Shown here: piece by piece, positions 7,405-13,773 of the stretch
How the letters are laid out: each line of letters begins with the position of its first letter
Position numbering within the stretch: the stretch's first letter is position 1
NCBI GenBank assembly: GCA_036518955.1
Contig: DATDMG010000151.1
Location: 1 to 14,839, forward strand
Length of the DNA: 14,839 nucleotides
Direction: 5' to 3'
Source: DATDMG01 sp036518955
Lineage (GTDB): Bacteria; Actinomycetota; Actinomycetes; Actinomycetales; Kineosporiaceae
Program-made: the position numbers and the translations under genes
The notes under the pieces: generated by a model
What the model saw: only the letters and a program-made list of their open reading frames with translations
Told to the model about the DNA's origin: nothing
Databases searched by the model: none

Positions 7405-7475
7405 GGGAAGCAGGCGAGGGCCCCCAAGGATCGACAGGTACTGCAGCAGAAGGGCTTGGTCGGCTGCGGCCACGA

Positions 7476-7724
7476 GTGGGGGCCACCGTTCGCCCGGTGG
7501 AGAAGGGGGACGTGTTCGACCCGGACGTCGTCGAGTGGCGCTTCGCCCGTGCCATCCTGATCGAGGTGCGAACTGATCCGTTCCCTGTGACCATCGGAGC
7601 AGAGCTGGCGTACGCGCTCTCGCGACTGGACCCGTTGGGTATGGGCTCCAAGGACAAGGAGCGGGACAGCTTCGAGGAAGCCATCAAGATCGCCGCGGCG
7701 GTGGCGGACACTGGTTCCCGATGA
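7476..7724 (+). CDS. Small unknown protein coupled to gluconate kinase
   Basis: I do not recognise this protein of up to 82 residues. It reads as real protein (DPDVVEWRFARAILIE, then GAELAYALSRLDPLGMGSKD, then EEAIKIAAAVADTG), is soluble, mixed helix/strand, and slightly acidic. Its TGA overlaps the ATG of gntK as ATGA, so the two are translationally coupled. Possible starts are GTG 7476, GTG 7497 and GTG 7512; the last has GAAGGGGGAC directly before it and would give 70 residues. The tight coupling suggests co-expression with gluconate use, but no function follows from the sequence. Confidence 0.55.
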   Translation: MGATVRPVEKGDVFDPDVVEWRFARAILIEVRTDPFPVTIGAELAYALSRLDPLGMGSKDKERDSFEEAIKIAAAVADTGSR

Positions 7725-8308
7725 CCGCTACATCTCCCCCCTTGGCGGACATCCCGCCCGGGCCGATCATCGTGATGGGAGTGGCCGGCTGCGGCAAGAG
7801 CACGATCGGCCAGCTTCTCGCTGACCGCCTCGGACTGCCCTACGCCGAAGCCGACAGCTTCCACCCCCCCGCCAACGTGGAAAAGATGTCCGGGGGCGTC
7901 CCGCTGACCGACCAAGACCGGCAGCCCTGGCTGGAAGCAATCGCCGAGAGAATCCGCCAGGGCGACAACCCAGTCGTATCCTGCTCAGCGCTCAAGCGCT
8001 CCCACCGGAACATCCTGCGGCAAGGCGATCCCGGCGCCTGGTTCCTCCACCTGACCCTGGACCGGCCGACCGCCAGATCACGCATCGCCGGGCGGGCGGC
8101 CCACTTCATGCCCGCATCCCTGGCTGACTCCCAGTTCGACGCTCTCGAACCCCTCTGCGACGAGACAGGGCTGACCGTGGACGCCACCCGCCCACCCCAG
8201 GAGATCGTCGCCGCGGCAGTAGCCGCTCTCGCCGCCACCACCTCCACGAATGTCACGGCGACCCACGATCTCGCAGCGCCCGGCAGAGAGGAGACCGGCC
8301 GATCTTGA
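7721..8308 (+). CDS. gntK: Gluconokinase (D-gluconate kinase, GntK type)
   Basis: This 195-residue P-loop kinase phosphorylates D-gluconate to 6-phosphogluconate with ATP, feeding the pentose-phosphate route. Walker A is GVAGCGKST (20-28). Conserved GntK blocks follow: AEADSFHPPANVEKM (42-56), GVPLTDQDRQPWL (59-71), VSCSALKRSHRNILR (86-100) with the substrate/nucleotide-binding Lys-Arg, and AAHFMPASLADSQFDALEPL (126-145). Family length is about 165-175 residues; here a tail of about 25 polar residues follows the core. The start overlaps the upstream small ORF (ATGA). No gluconate permease or GntR-type regulator is in the window, so the kinase may work with a permease elsewhere. Confidence 0.93.
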   Translation: MTATSPPLADIPPGPIIVMGVAGCGKSTIGQLLADRLGLPYAEADSFHPPANVEKMSGGVPLTDQDRQPWLEAIAERIRQGDNPVVSCSALKRSHRNILRQGDPGAWFLHLTLDRPTARSRIAGRAAHFMPASLADSQFDALEPLCDETGLTVDATRPPQEIVAAAVAALAATTSTNVTATHDLAAPGREETGRS

Positions 8309-8433
8309 GTTACCGGGCAATGGCAGGGACGGATCCGCTCTCCGCCTGACGGGCCCGCACGACGGCCAGGACATCGTCGTCGACTTATGACCGGGGCACG
8401 CCCGAAGGGCGCAGGCTCGTGCGTGCAGGTTCG

Positions 8434-8458
8434 TGGGCCCCGAGGGGATCGAGCCCTC
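8434..8458 (-). tRNA. tRNA 3'-end relic (T-arm plus 3' acceptor strand only)
   Basis: On the minus strand GAGGG-CTCGATC-CCCTC (8458 to 8442) is a perfect 5-bp T-stem with a 7-base loop one change from the canonical TTCGATC. It is followed by exactly seven bases GGGGCCC (8441-8435) and an A in the discriminator position (8434). That is the geometry of the end of a tRNA. A matching 5' acceptor strand (GGGCCCC), D-arm and anticodon arm are not present upstream, so this is not a functional tRNA. Such 3' halves typically remain as att sites of tRNA-targeting integrases. Confidence 0.45.
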
Positions 8459-8865
8459 AACCCGCGGATGAAAGGACCCCTCGTCTGGCTCCATTTGCTG
8501 CCATCTCATACCGTCGAGGTCCGATACATCCAGTGACACCACGTGACGCGCTATCTTATGCCATCACGTGTCGCACCTACTCTCGGAATTCCCTTCCCAG
8601 TACCTCCCCGGCAGAGCCTCGAATCATTTCAGAATGTTGGTTCAAATCCCCGGCGAGTCCCGCTGAGCGCGGATCCATCGAAGATGGATTTCGCTATCCC
8701 CCTGGGCGTTTCATGAGTTCGGTGGGATTCTCTGGTCCGTGGTTCCGGGCGTGCTCGGGTTACCGGTCTCCGTCTGACCGCCCGCCGCGCCACCCTCCAC
8801 CGCGATCCACCCCACACCCCCGACCTCAGCGCTCGCACCGACACCGCCGTCCCCGCAACCACGTC

Positions 8866-9002
8866 ATGACCCCCACCCCCACCAGCCCGCGGACGCACTA
8901 CGCGCTCACGCCTCGGGCCTGCACACCGAAGAGGCCGCCATCTGCCTCCTCATCAACCACGCATCCTGGCTGCGCGACGCCGGTGACCACCGCGCCGCTC
9001 AG
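8866..9002 (+). pseudogene. Frameshifted N-terminal fragment of a small unknown protein
   Basis: ATG 8866 starts MTPTPTS in one frame; a one-base shift near 8885 gives PADALRAHASGLHTEEAAI followed by CLLINHASWLRDAGDHRAAQ, which has the composition and helical spacing of a real protein. It breaks off at about 9002 where the IS3-type fragment begins. The ATG overlaps the TGA of an upstream coding-like frame (ATGA, 8866-8869) that ends TDTAVPATTS, suggesting a former operon. From memory similar N-termini occur in small actinobacterial hypothetical proteins; no function is known to me. Confidence 0.45.
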
Positions 9003-9006
9003 CCCC

Positions 9007-9142
9007 GACCCAGTTGCCCGAGGTGCTCTCGTTGACACCCAGTTCCCGGGCCACCACAGCGATCGGCTTCTGCGTCTCCCGCACGATCCGAACCGCACCC
9101 GCCCCGGAACTCTTGATCAAACTTCCGTCTCGTCTCGGCCAT
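9007..9142 (-). pseudogene. IS3-type transposase OrfA fragment with a frameshift
   Basis: On the minus strand ATG 9142 begins MAETRRKFDQEFR. One extra G in the run at about 9101-9107 then breaks the frame, and it continues as GAGAVRIVRETQKPIAVVAR then ELGVNESTSGNWV. This is the N-terminal helix-turn-helix half of IS3-family OrfA, which binds the element's ends. It stops at about 9007, with no OrfB and no second HTH half, so the element is dead. The ATG side is only 50 bp from the 3' end of the HEYAE gene. Confidence 0.8.
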
Positions 9143-9191
9143 CCCACGGCCTCCCCGCACTGGCGGCCCGGGCGACCGCCAAGATGTTCGA

Positions 9192-10016
9192 TCATTCGCC
9201 GCTCACGCAGGCGCCGACCTTGTTCGACCAGAGGGTGGACACCGCGAAGGTCCCCGTGGCCATGGTCACGCTGCCGCCGGGCCCGCACAGGTCGCCGATC
9301 TCGGCGTGCGGGAAGGGGTCTGAATCCGCCGGAGCATTCCAGCCGGCATCGACGTCGGTGAGTTCCTCTGCGTACTCGTGTGTGAGAACCCAGAGTTCGT
9401 GCTGGTGAGATGGAATGCTGATGAGGTGATACCCCGTGGAGGCGCTGTGCCAGCCATTGCCGCCACCGAAGTTCTGGTTCGGGCCGAACAGGACGAAAAT
9501 CGCACGGTTCTTGTCTGCCTGGAAGTGGTTGAGCGCCGCAGCACCCTCGGCCGCGTAGTCGGGCTTGGGGCCAGGATCGGAGGTATCGAACCAGGTGCCG
9601 CCGAACACCTGCCCGTCGGGATACGGGATGTGAGGTGCATCGGCAGGACAGGTGCTCTTACCGGCCGGGATGCCGGAGCAGTACTGCGTCATAATGGTGG
9701 ACCAGTGGTCCCCGGCGGTGCCCAGGCCCTTGAGGAATCCCTCGGCCTCGGCCTGGAACGGGTCTCTACTGGCGCCCCACTGCGGGCCCCAGTAGACTAG
9801 ATACACCCGAGGGACCGTCGTGAAGACACCGTTCGCGCCACCGTTGTACTGCATGTTCTTCCGGGCTGCGTGAGCAGGCGAGAGTGGGCTGATCGGGCTG
9901 AGTGTCAAGGCAGCCACCGCGCACACCAGCGCCATAATGCTGAGCGTGCGTCGCCTTGGCCTGTGGAACGGGTTTCGTTGCCTGGCGTTCCCGTCCGCTT
10001 CTGCGGTTCCGTTCAT
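9192..10016 (-). CDS. Secreted protein with HEYAE motif (EXORDIUM/Phi-1-like or zincin-like)
   Basis: ATG 10016 is chosen over an ATG 15 bp upstream because GAGGAGG lies six bases before it. The 274-residue product has an Arg-rich n-region, a hydrophobic core and SPAHA (46-50), so it is exported, with cleavage near residue 50. The mature part begins MQYNGG (55-60) and VYLVYWGPQW (71-80), then QYCSGI, HIPYPDGQVFGGTW, a HEYAE motif (213-217), EIGDLC (239-244) and FAVSTLWSNK. These blocks in this order recall actinobacterial secreted proteins related to the plant EXORDIUM/phosphate-induced family, where HEYAE sits in a zincin-like helix. The third zinc ligand of a true HExxH protease is Glu here, so activity is uncertain. 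Four cysteines are available for disulfides. It is transcribed alone. Confidence 0.65.
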   Translation of the reverse strand: MNGTAEADGNARQRNPFHRPRRRTLSIMALVCAVAALTLSPISPLSPAHAARKNMQYNGGANGVFTTVPRVYLVYWGPQWGASRDPFQAEAEGFLKGLGTAGDHWSTIMTQYCSGIPAGKSTCPADAPHIPYPDGQVFGGTWFDTSDPGPKPDYAAEGAAALNHFQADKNRAIFVLFGPNQNFGGGNGWHSASTGYHLISIPSHQHELWVLTHEYAEELTDVDAGWNAPADSDPFPHAEIGDLCGPGGSVTMATGTFAVSTLWSNKVGACVSGE

Positions 10017-10279
10017 GGTTGGCCTCCTCATACCTGATTCGTTGGTTCGCGACGAGCGTCAGAGTCCATGAGGCGAGCGAAGCGGTGCCAGTGCCTGGCG
10101 GGGTCGCATCCACGACATGGCGGAGTTGAGCCGTGACCTTGAGATCCCCTCGACTGGTTCTACAGATCTAACGCGGACTTCCGCGCCGAATGATCCGACC
10201 CTCGCCTGAGGCAAGATCGGCCTCGCCGCATCAGTTGATCATGTGGCTGAGCTGCGCTGCTGACGGCCTGTCAGGTGCT

Positions 10280-10442
10280 CACTACGAACACTCGGTGTCC
10301 CATGATCTGCGCGCGCCGCTGCGGGGCCACCCGCGGCTTCACCGGCATCATCGCCCAGGACTACGCCGGGGCCTGGATCAGGAGGTGCTTCGGCTGCCGG
10401 AAAGGGTGGCGCACAGCGCCGAGCGGATGGACCGGTTGATCC
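10280..10442 (+). pseudogene. Histidine kinase DHp (HisKA) relic with two frameshifts
   Basis: The frame at 10286 reads EHSVSHDLRAPLRG, the phospho-acceptor H-box of sensor kinases (His in SHDLRAPL). A shift gives RGFTGIIAQDYAGA, and a shift back gives LDQEVLRLPERVAHSAERM then DRLI. Joined, these are the consecutive helices of a HisKA domain of the phytochrome-like/PAS kinase type. The ATPase domain (N, G1, G2 boxes) is absent, and a transposase fragment follows within 15 bp. It is dead. Confidence 0.75.
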
Positions 10443-10454
10443 CGGTCGGGCGGG

Positions 10455-10596
10455 ATGGCCCAGCGCCCCGTCCCGTTCGGCCTGACCGTCTACACCCTGG
10501 TCATCCTCTGGTACGCCGGCCACGGCAACCCCACCACAGATGTCACCGCCCACCGCCTGTCCTCGCCCCGGTACCCTCGCAAGGCCGAGGTCCGCC
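10455..10596 (+). pseudogene. Transposase C-terminal fragment (DDE, IS701/IS4-like)
   Basis: The frame reads AQRPVPFGLTVYTLVILWYA then GHGNPTTDVTAHRL and SSPRYPRKAEV. The pattern VPFxLxVxTLxxxWYAxxG...DV...R...P.Y..KAE is typical of the region after the last catalytic acid in actinobacterial transposases of this kind. The usual end (a further 20 or so residues) is replaced by sequence that is the 3' end of the minus-strand J-domain gene, so a recombination joint lies near 10596. Confidence 0.6.
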
Positions 10597-10600
10597 AAGA

Positions 10601-11869
10601 TCACAAAACTGGCGAACGCGGGGCCCAGACCATGGTGGACGACGTGGTGCCGTCGGCCGCGGTCGCCCGCATGCCCGAGATTGTCAGCTCCACGGAGACC
10701 CATTGCTTGCCCGGCAGCCATCGGGTGGGCCGGTCGTAGCGGTCCACGCCCTTCACCACGCCGTTGCCGGCAGTCCCCCAGCACCAGACGGTGTGGTCCC
10801 CCCGGATGCCGCACGTCCGGTCCTCCCCGGCCTGGACCTCTTCCCACGGCCACCCGCCCACCTGCCGCGGACGGGTCACCGCCGCGGCGGGCGGGCCGAG
10901 CCCGAGCTGGCCCAGGCTGCTGTCTCCCCAGCACCACAGGGTGCGGTCAGTGCGCAGCCCGCAGCTGTGCGCGCTGCCGACCGTGACGCTTCGCCACCGG
11001 TGCCCGCCGCTGACCGGCACCGGAGTGAAGGAGGTGATCGTGGTCCCGTTCCCCAGCTGCCCCGACTCGTTCTGGCCCTCGCACCAGGCGGTGGCGTCAG
11101 CACGCACCTCGCAGGAGTGCAGGGCCGGGGTCAGCCGGTGCGCTGGCAGTATGCCCGCCAGGAGCGACGCGGCCGCCGAGTCGATCAGCCCGGCCGGGTA
11201 GGTCGGCCCGGCCGGGTAGATCGGCCCGGCCGGGTAGGTCAGCCCGGCCGGGTAGGTGGCCGCCGCCCCCCGGGACGCCGCCGGAGCCGACCGGCCGGAC
11301 ACCACCCCGACGACGGCCGCGGCCACTATCAGCACCGCCAGGCCTCCCGCGGCCAGTCCGGGCAGCGACCCGACCTTCGGGGCTCCGGCCCTGGCACCGG
11401 GCGGCGGTACCGGCCGCTCGCGCCGGCGCCGCAGTTCCGCCTCGAAGTCCTCCCAGGCCTGCCGCAGCTCGTCGTCGTCCGCGCCGGGCCGGGCGTCCGC
11501 GGTCCAGGGGGCGGCGCCTGCCCAGGGGTCTTGGTCGTCCGGGTCGGCGCCGGCGTCCGGGCCGGCGCCGTCCAGCGGGCCGTCGTCGTCCAGCGGATCC
11601 TCACCCCGAGCGCGGGCGGCCCGGTAGCGGTCGTACCCGGCCCGGTCGGTGCGCAGCAGGTGCCAGGCGAGGTTGACCTGTCGGGCGCGCAGCTCGTCAC
11701 CCCCGGCGTCCGGATGCTGCTCACGCATCCGCTGCTGGTAGGCCTGGCGCAGCTGGGCGTCGCCCGCACCGGCGGGCACGCCGAGGAGCTCGTAGGCGTC
11801 GTCGCCGTCCAGCGCGCGCAGGGCGTGGCGCAGCCGGCCGCCTGGCGACCAGGGGTCGGCGCCGGGCAC
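10601..11869 (-). CDS. J-domain / transmembrane / RCC1-repeat fusion protein
   Basis: The 422-residue protein has a J-domain at 25-84 (DAYELLGVPA, a basic helix, the invariant HPD at 52-54, then LRTDRAGYDRYRAA), which would stimulate the ATPase of DnaK. An acidic linker (85-150) and a basic Pro-rich stretch lead to one membrane span (170-191). Outside the membrane come four TYPAG(L/P) repeats (206-227) and three RCC1-like blades of about 50 residues, each with a paired Cys/Trp pattern (HSCEVRADATAWC 251-263, HSCGLRTDRTLWCWG 301-315, RTCGIRGDHTVWCWG 351-365). A full RCC1 propeller needs seven blades, so either the rest is divergent or the 3' end was lost: the gene ends against a transposase relic and the final 25 residues look improvised. 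GTG 11869 follows the previous stop by 2 bp, with GAGGTC upstream. It is the last gene of the four-gene operon. Confidence 0.75.
   Translation of the reverse strand: MPGADPWSPGGRLRHALRALDGDDAYELLGVPAGAGDAQLRQAYQQRMREQHPDAGGDELRARQVNLAWHLLRTDRAGYDRYRAARARGEDPLDDDGPLDGAGPDAGADPDDQDPWAGAAPWTADARPGADDDELRQAWEDFEAELRRRRERPVPPPGARAGAPKVGSLPGLAAGGLAVLIVAAAVVGVVSGRSAPAASRGAAATYPAGLTYPAGPIYPAGPTYPAGLIDSAAASLLAGILPAHRLTPALHSCEVRADATAWCEGQNESGQLGNGTTITSFTPVPVSGGHRWRSVTVGSAHSCGLRTDRTLWCWGDSSLGQLGLGPPAAAVTRPRQVGGWPWEEVQAGEDRTCGIRGDHTVWCWGTAGNGVVKGVDRYDRPTRWLPGKQWVSVELTISGMRATAADGTTSSTMVWAPRSPVL
11189..11258 (-). repeat. Four tandem 18-bp repeats encoding TYPAG(L/P)
   Basis: Four successive 18-bp units with core CCCGGCCGGGTA begin at 11189, 11207, 11225 and 11243. 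They encode the six-residue unit (T/I)YPAG(L/P) in the linker just outside the membrane span of the J-domain/RCC1 protein. The units are nearly identical in DNA, which suggests recent expansion and variable copy number between strains. Confidence 0.9.
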
Positions 11870-11871
11870 CG

Positions 11872-12669
11872 TCAGACCTCGATCAGCCGCGTCACGTCGG
11901 CCCGGATGCAGGTCAGGGCCCAGTGGGCGGTCCGCTCGGTGTGGCTGTGCGGCACCACGCGGGAGCCGGTCGCGAAGGTGGCGTGACGGGCGCCAGCCAG
12001 GACGACGCCGAACATGTCGAGCCGGTGGTCACCGCCCTCGTAGTGGTACCCCGACCGCAGCACCGGGTGCTCGGCGGTGAACGGTGCGGTCAGCAGGCGC
12101 GCGGCTCGGGGCGGCAGGGTCGCCACCACCTCGAGCGTGGCGGCGCCGATCCCCGGGACGGCGAGCGCGCCGGCCGGCCCAGGACCGGGCCCTGGCGGCT
12201 CCGGCTCCGGTACCGGCTGCGGCGCGGACCTCGGCCCGAGCCCGGGGCTGCTCGCCGCCGGACGCGAGACCACGTCCTCGCGGACCAGGGAGCCCGCGGC
12301 GAAGGCGAAGCCACTGATCACATAGATCGGCTCGTGCGCACTGTTCACCCGGGGCTCGGCGAAGGCCGCGCCGTCCTGCCCGATCAGCACCGCCTCGGGC
12401 CGGCGGGACGGCGCCCGGCCGGTCATCGCGGCCCACCACTCGATCCGCGGCCCGGCCAGGGCCTCCAGCTGGTGGGCCACCGGCCGGGGCAGCGCCGCGT
12501 AGCACTCCCCGCGCAGCGGGTTGGGCCCCAACGGCAGCCGGCCGTGAGCGGGGAGCCCGTCGCCCGCCCGGGCCAGCGCCGAGCCCCGCCGACGCACCAG
12601 CCGGGACAGCCGCAGCTGCAGTTCCCGCCCGGGGCCCCCCGGACCCGGGCCCCCCGCTCCCGCAGTCAC
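11872..12669 (-). CDS. Unknown protein of the J-domain/RCC1 operon
   Basis: I do not recognise this 265-residue protein. It has no signal peptide and no membrane span. The N-terminal half (about 20-130) contains LQLRLSRLVRRRG, PNPLRGECYAALPRPVAHQL and EPIYVISGFAFAAGSLV. A Pro/Gly/Glu-rich linker (about 133-172) separates it from a C-terminal half with TLEVVATLPPRAARLLTAPF, SGYHYEGGDHRLDMFGVVL and a His-rich turn (PHSHTERTAHW). The second half looks like a beta-rich globular domain. GTG 12669 overlaps the TGA of the upstream gene (GTGA), so translation is coupled, and the J-domain gene follows after 2 bp. It probably works with its neighbours, perhaps as a cytoplasmic adaptor; that is inference. 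Confidence 0.7.
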   Translation of the reverse strand: MTAGAGGPGPGGPGRELQLRLSRLVRRRGSALARAGDGLPAHGRLPLGPNPLRGECYAALPRPVAHQLEALAGPRIEWWAAMTGRAPSRRPEAVLIGQDGAAFAEPRVNSAHEPIYVISGFAFAAGSLVREDVVSRPAASSPGLGPRSAPQPVPEPEPPGPGPGPAGALAVPGIGAATLEVVATLPPRAARLLTAPFTAEHPVLRSGYHYEGGDHRLDMFGVVLAGARHATFATGSRVVPHSHTERTAHWALTCIRADVTRLIEV

Positions 12670-13712
12670 CGCGGCCTCCGGTCGTGTGGTGCGTGGGTCA
12701 GGTCGGTCAGGTCGGTGAGGTCGGCCGGGCCCGGCCCGCCCGGGTGCCAGGGATACCGCTGGTCGAAGTCCCGGCCGCGCCAGGCGTCGTCCTTGGACCG
12801 CAGCACCTGGCGCAGCCCGTCACGCATCGCGGTGTCGGTCAGCCGCCGGGGTCCCCACTGCCACCACCGTCGGACGGCACCTGGCTGGAGCATCATCAGA
12901 CGGACCCCCCGGGGGTCGTCGCCCACGCCGATCAGGAAGATGTTCCGCGAGGGAAACCCGCGGACGACCGCCTCACACTCCTCGGGCGTGACCTCGTCCA
13001 GGTGTCGCCGCCGGAGCAGCGCCACGGCGACGGCCGCGCCGCGCGCGAGCAGTTCGCCGTCCACCCGGTCGCCGCGGCGCGAGGGCGGCATGACCACGAT
13101 CACCCGGTCCTGCCGGCCGGCCCGGACGATCTCGGCGACCTCCCAGGCCAGGGAGGGGCGCAGGTCCTGGCCCGGCGGGAGCAGGATGAAGACGGTATGC
13201 GCGCGACGGATCAGCGCCCGCACGGGGACCTTCCACTCGCTGTGCTGGGCACGCAGGTACACCGGACCCGGCGGAGCGAGGGTCAGGGCACTGTCGACGA
13301 CCGCGTAGGTGTCCAGGCCGAGGACGTCGCGGACGGCGGTGCTGACCACCTGTTCGAGGGTCAGTGACCCTGCCCAGCGGCTGGCCCGCCCGTCCCGGCC
13401 GCCGGTCAGCAGCAGGACCTCCCCGTCGTGACCGAACGGGCGCAACAGCAGGGCGAACTCCTTCCGCGAGGTGACCAGCGGACCGATCACCTCCCGGTAG
13501 GCGGTGACAGCACCGGACCGACGGTAGGTGCCCCAGGTGGCGGCCGTGGAGAACAGCAGCAGGAAGGCCATCACGGTGCCCGGGACCAGGGTGAGCATGA
13601 CCCAGGACAGCGTTCCCTCCAGCAGGCGCAGGGCCAGCCAGACAGCGCCCAGCAACAGCACTGCCCCCCGCAGGCCGAGCGTGCGGACCAGTCGACGCAG
13701 TCCCTGGCTCAT
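12666..13712 (-). CDS. Two-TM protein with TIR/SLOG-like Rossmann-type domain (LRPF family)
   Basis: ATG 13712 (MSQGLRRL) is preferred over GTG 13724 because GGAGGAGG falls just upstream. The 348-residue protein has two membrane spans (about 15-33 and 38-58) and then a cytoplasmic alpha/beta domain. Its order is FALLLRPFGHDGE (86-98), an inserted helix, DTYAVVDS (134-141), an SEWKVPVRALIRRAHTVFIL segment (158-177), W190-E191 in a helix, and RVIVVMPP (203-210). Alternating short hydrophobic strands and helices with an acidic residue in a mid-domain helix resemble TIR/SLOG-like nucleotide-handling folds in bacterial membrane proteins of unknown role. I infer the fold; no activity is proven. The C-terminus carries DLTDLTDLT from a 9-bp repeat (about 12697-12722). 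It lies 61 bp after the upstream gene and overlaps the next by 4 bp. Confidence 0.65.
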   Translation of the reverse strand: MSQGLRRLVRTLGLRGAVLLLGAVWLALRLLEGTLSWVMLTLVPGTVMAFLLLFSTAATWGTYRRSGAVTAYREVIGPLVTSRKEFALLLRPFGHDGEVLLLTGGRDGRASRWAGSLTLEQVVSTAVRDVLGLDTYAVVDSALTLAPPGPVYLRAQHSEWKVPVRALIRRAHTVFILLPPGQDLRPSLAWEVAEIVRAGRQDRVIVVMPPSRRGDRVDGELLARGAAVAVALLRRRHLDEVTPEECEAVVRGFPSRNIFLIGVGDDPRGVRLMMLQPGAVRRWWQWGPRRLTDTAMRDGLRQVLRSKDDAWRGRDFDQRYPWHPGGPGPADLTDLTDLTHAPHDRRPR

Positions 13713-13773
13713 CGCCTCCTCCACCGCGCGAAGTCCATGATCATTCCCAGCTCTCCGGGCAGAGACGCGCCGC

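Larger units (their letters stand above)
8309..9191. other. Gene graveyard without an intact gene
   Basis: These 880 bp have no convincing full-length frame. Contents are a short coding-like piece just after gntK (about 8308-8390, ending HDGQDIVVDL and a stop), a tRNA 3'-end relic (8434-8458, minus), an A/T-richer stretch (about 8480-8700) in which I see no gene, a frameshifted fragment of a small protein (8866-9002), and a frameshifted IS3-type OrfA fragment (9007-9142, minus). The mixture suggests repeated insertion and deletion, possibly the decayed remains of an integrated element. Confidence 0.6.
10017..10600. other. Interval with promoter of the HEYAE gene and two gene relics
   Basis: The first 100-150 bp lie upstream of the minus-strand secreted gene and presumably hold its promoter, which I cannot place. 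After about 10140 come coding scraps on the plus strand: a possible YRSNADFRAE piece (about 10160-10190), the histidine-kinase relic (10280-10442) and a transposase C-terminal relic (10455-10596). No intact gene is present. Confidence 0.6.

Noticed and set aside
7276..7473. Minus-strand frame with protein-like stretch (LLLQYLSILGGPRLLPRF)
   Set aside because: It overlaps the end of the DUF1345 gene, has no ribosome site and no recognisable family. It may be a scrap of a lost gene, but I cannot support it.
8634..8662. Second tRNA-like T-loop (GGTTCAAATCC) on the plus strand
   Set aside because: The flanking five bases on each side do not pair beyond two G-C pairs, and no acceptor or anticodon arm is present.
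10190..11986. A 598-codon open frame on the plus strand
   Set aside because: Only its first part has meaning, as the kinase and transposase relics. The rest lies antisense to the J-domain/RCC1 gene and has no protein-like pattern.
11923..13308. A 461-codon open frame on the plus strand across the operon
   Set aside because: It is antisense to the coupled minus-strand genes. Its product is Arg/Gly/Pro-rich with no domain pattern, as expected for a mirror frame in very GC-rich DNA.
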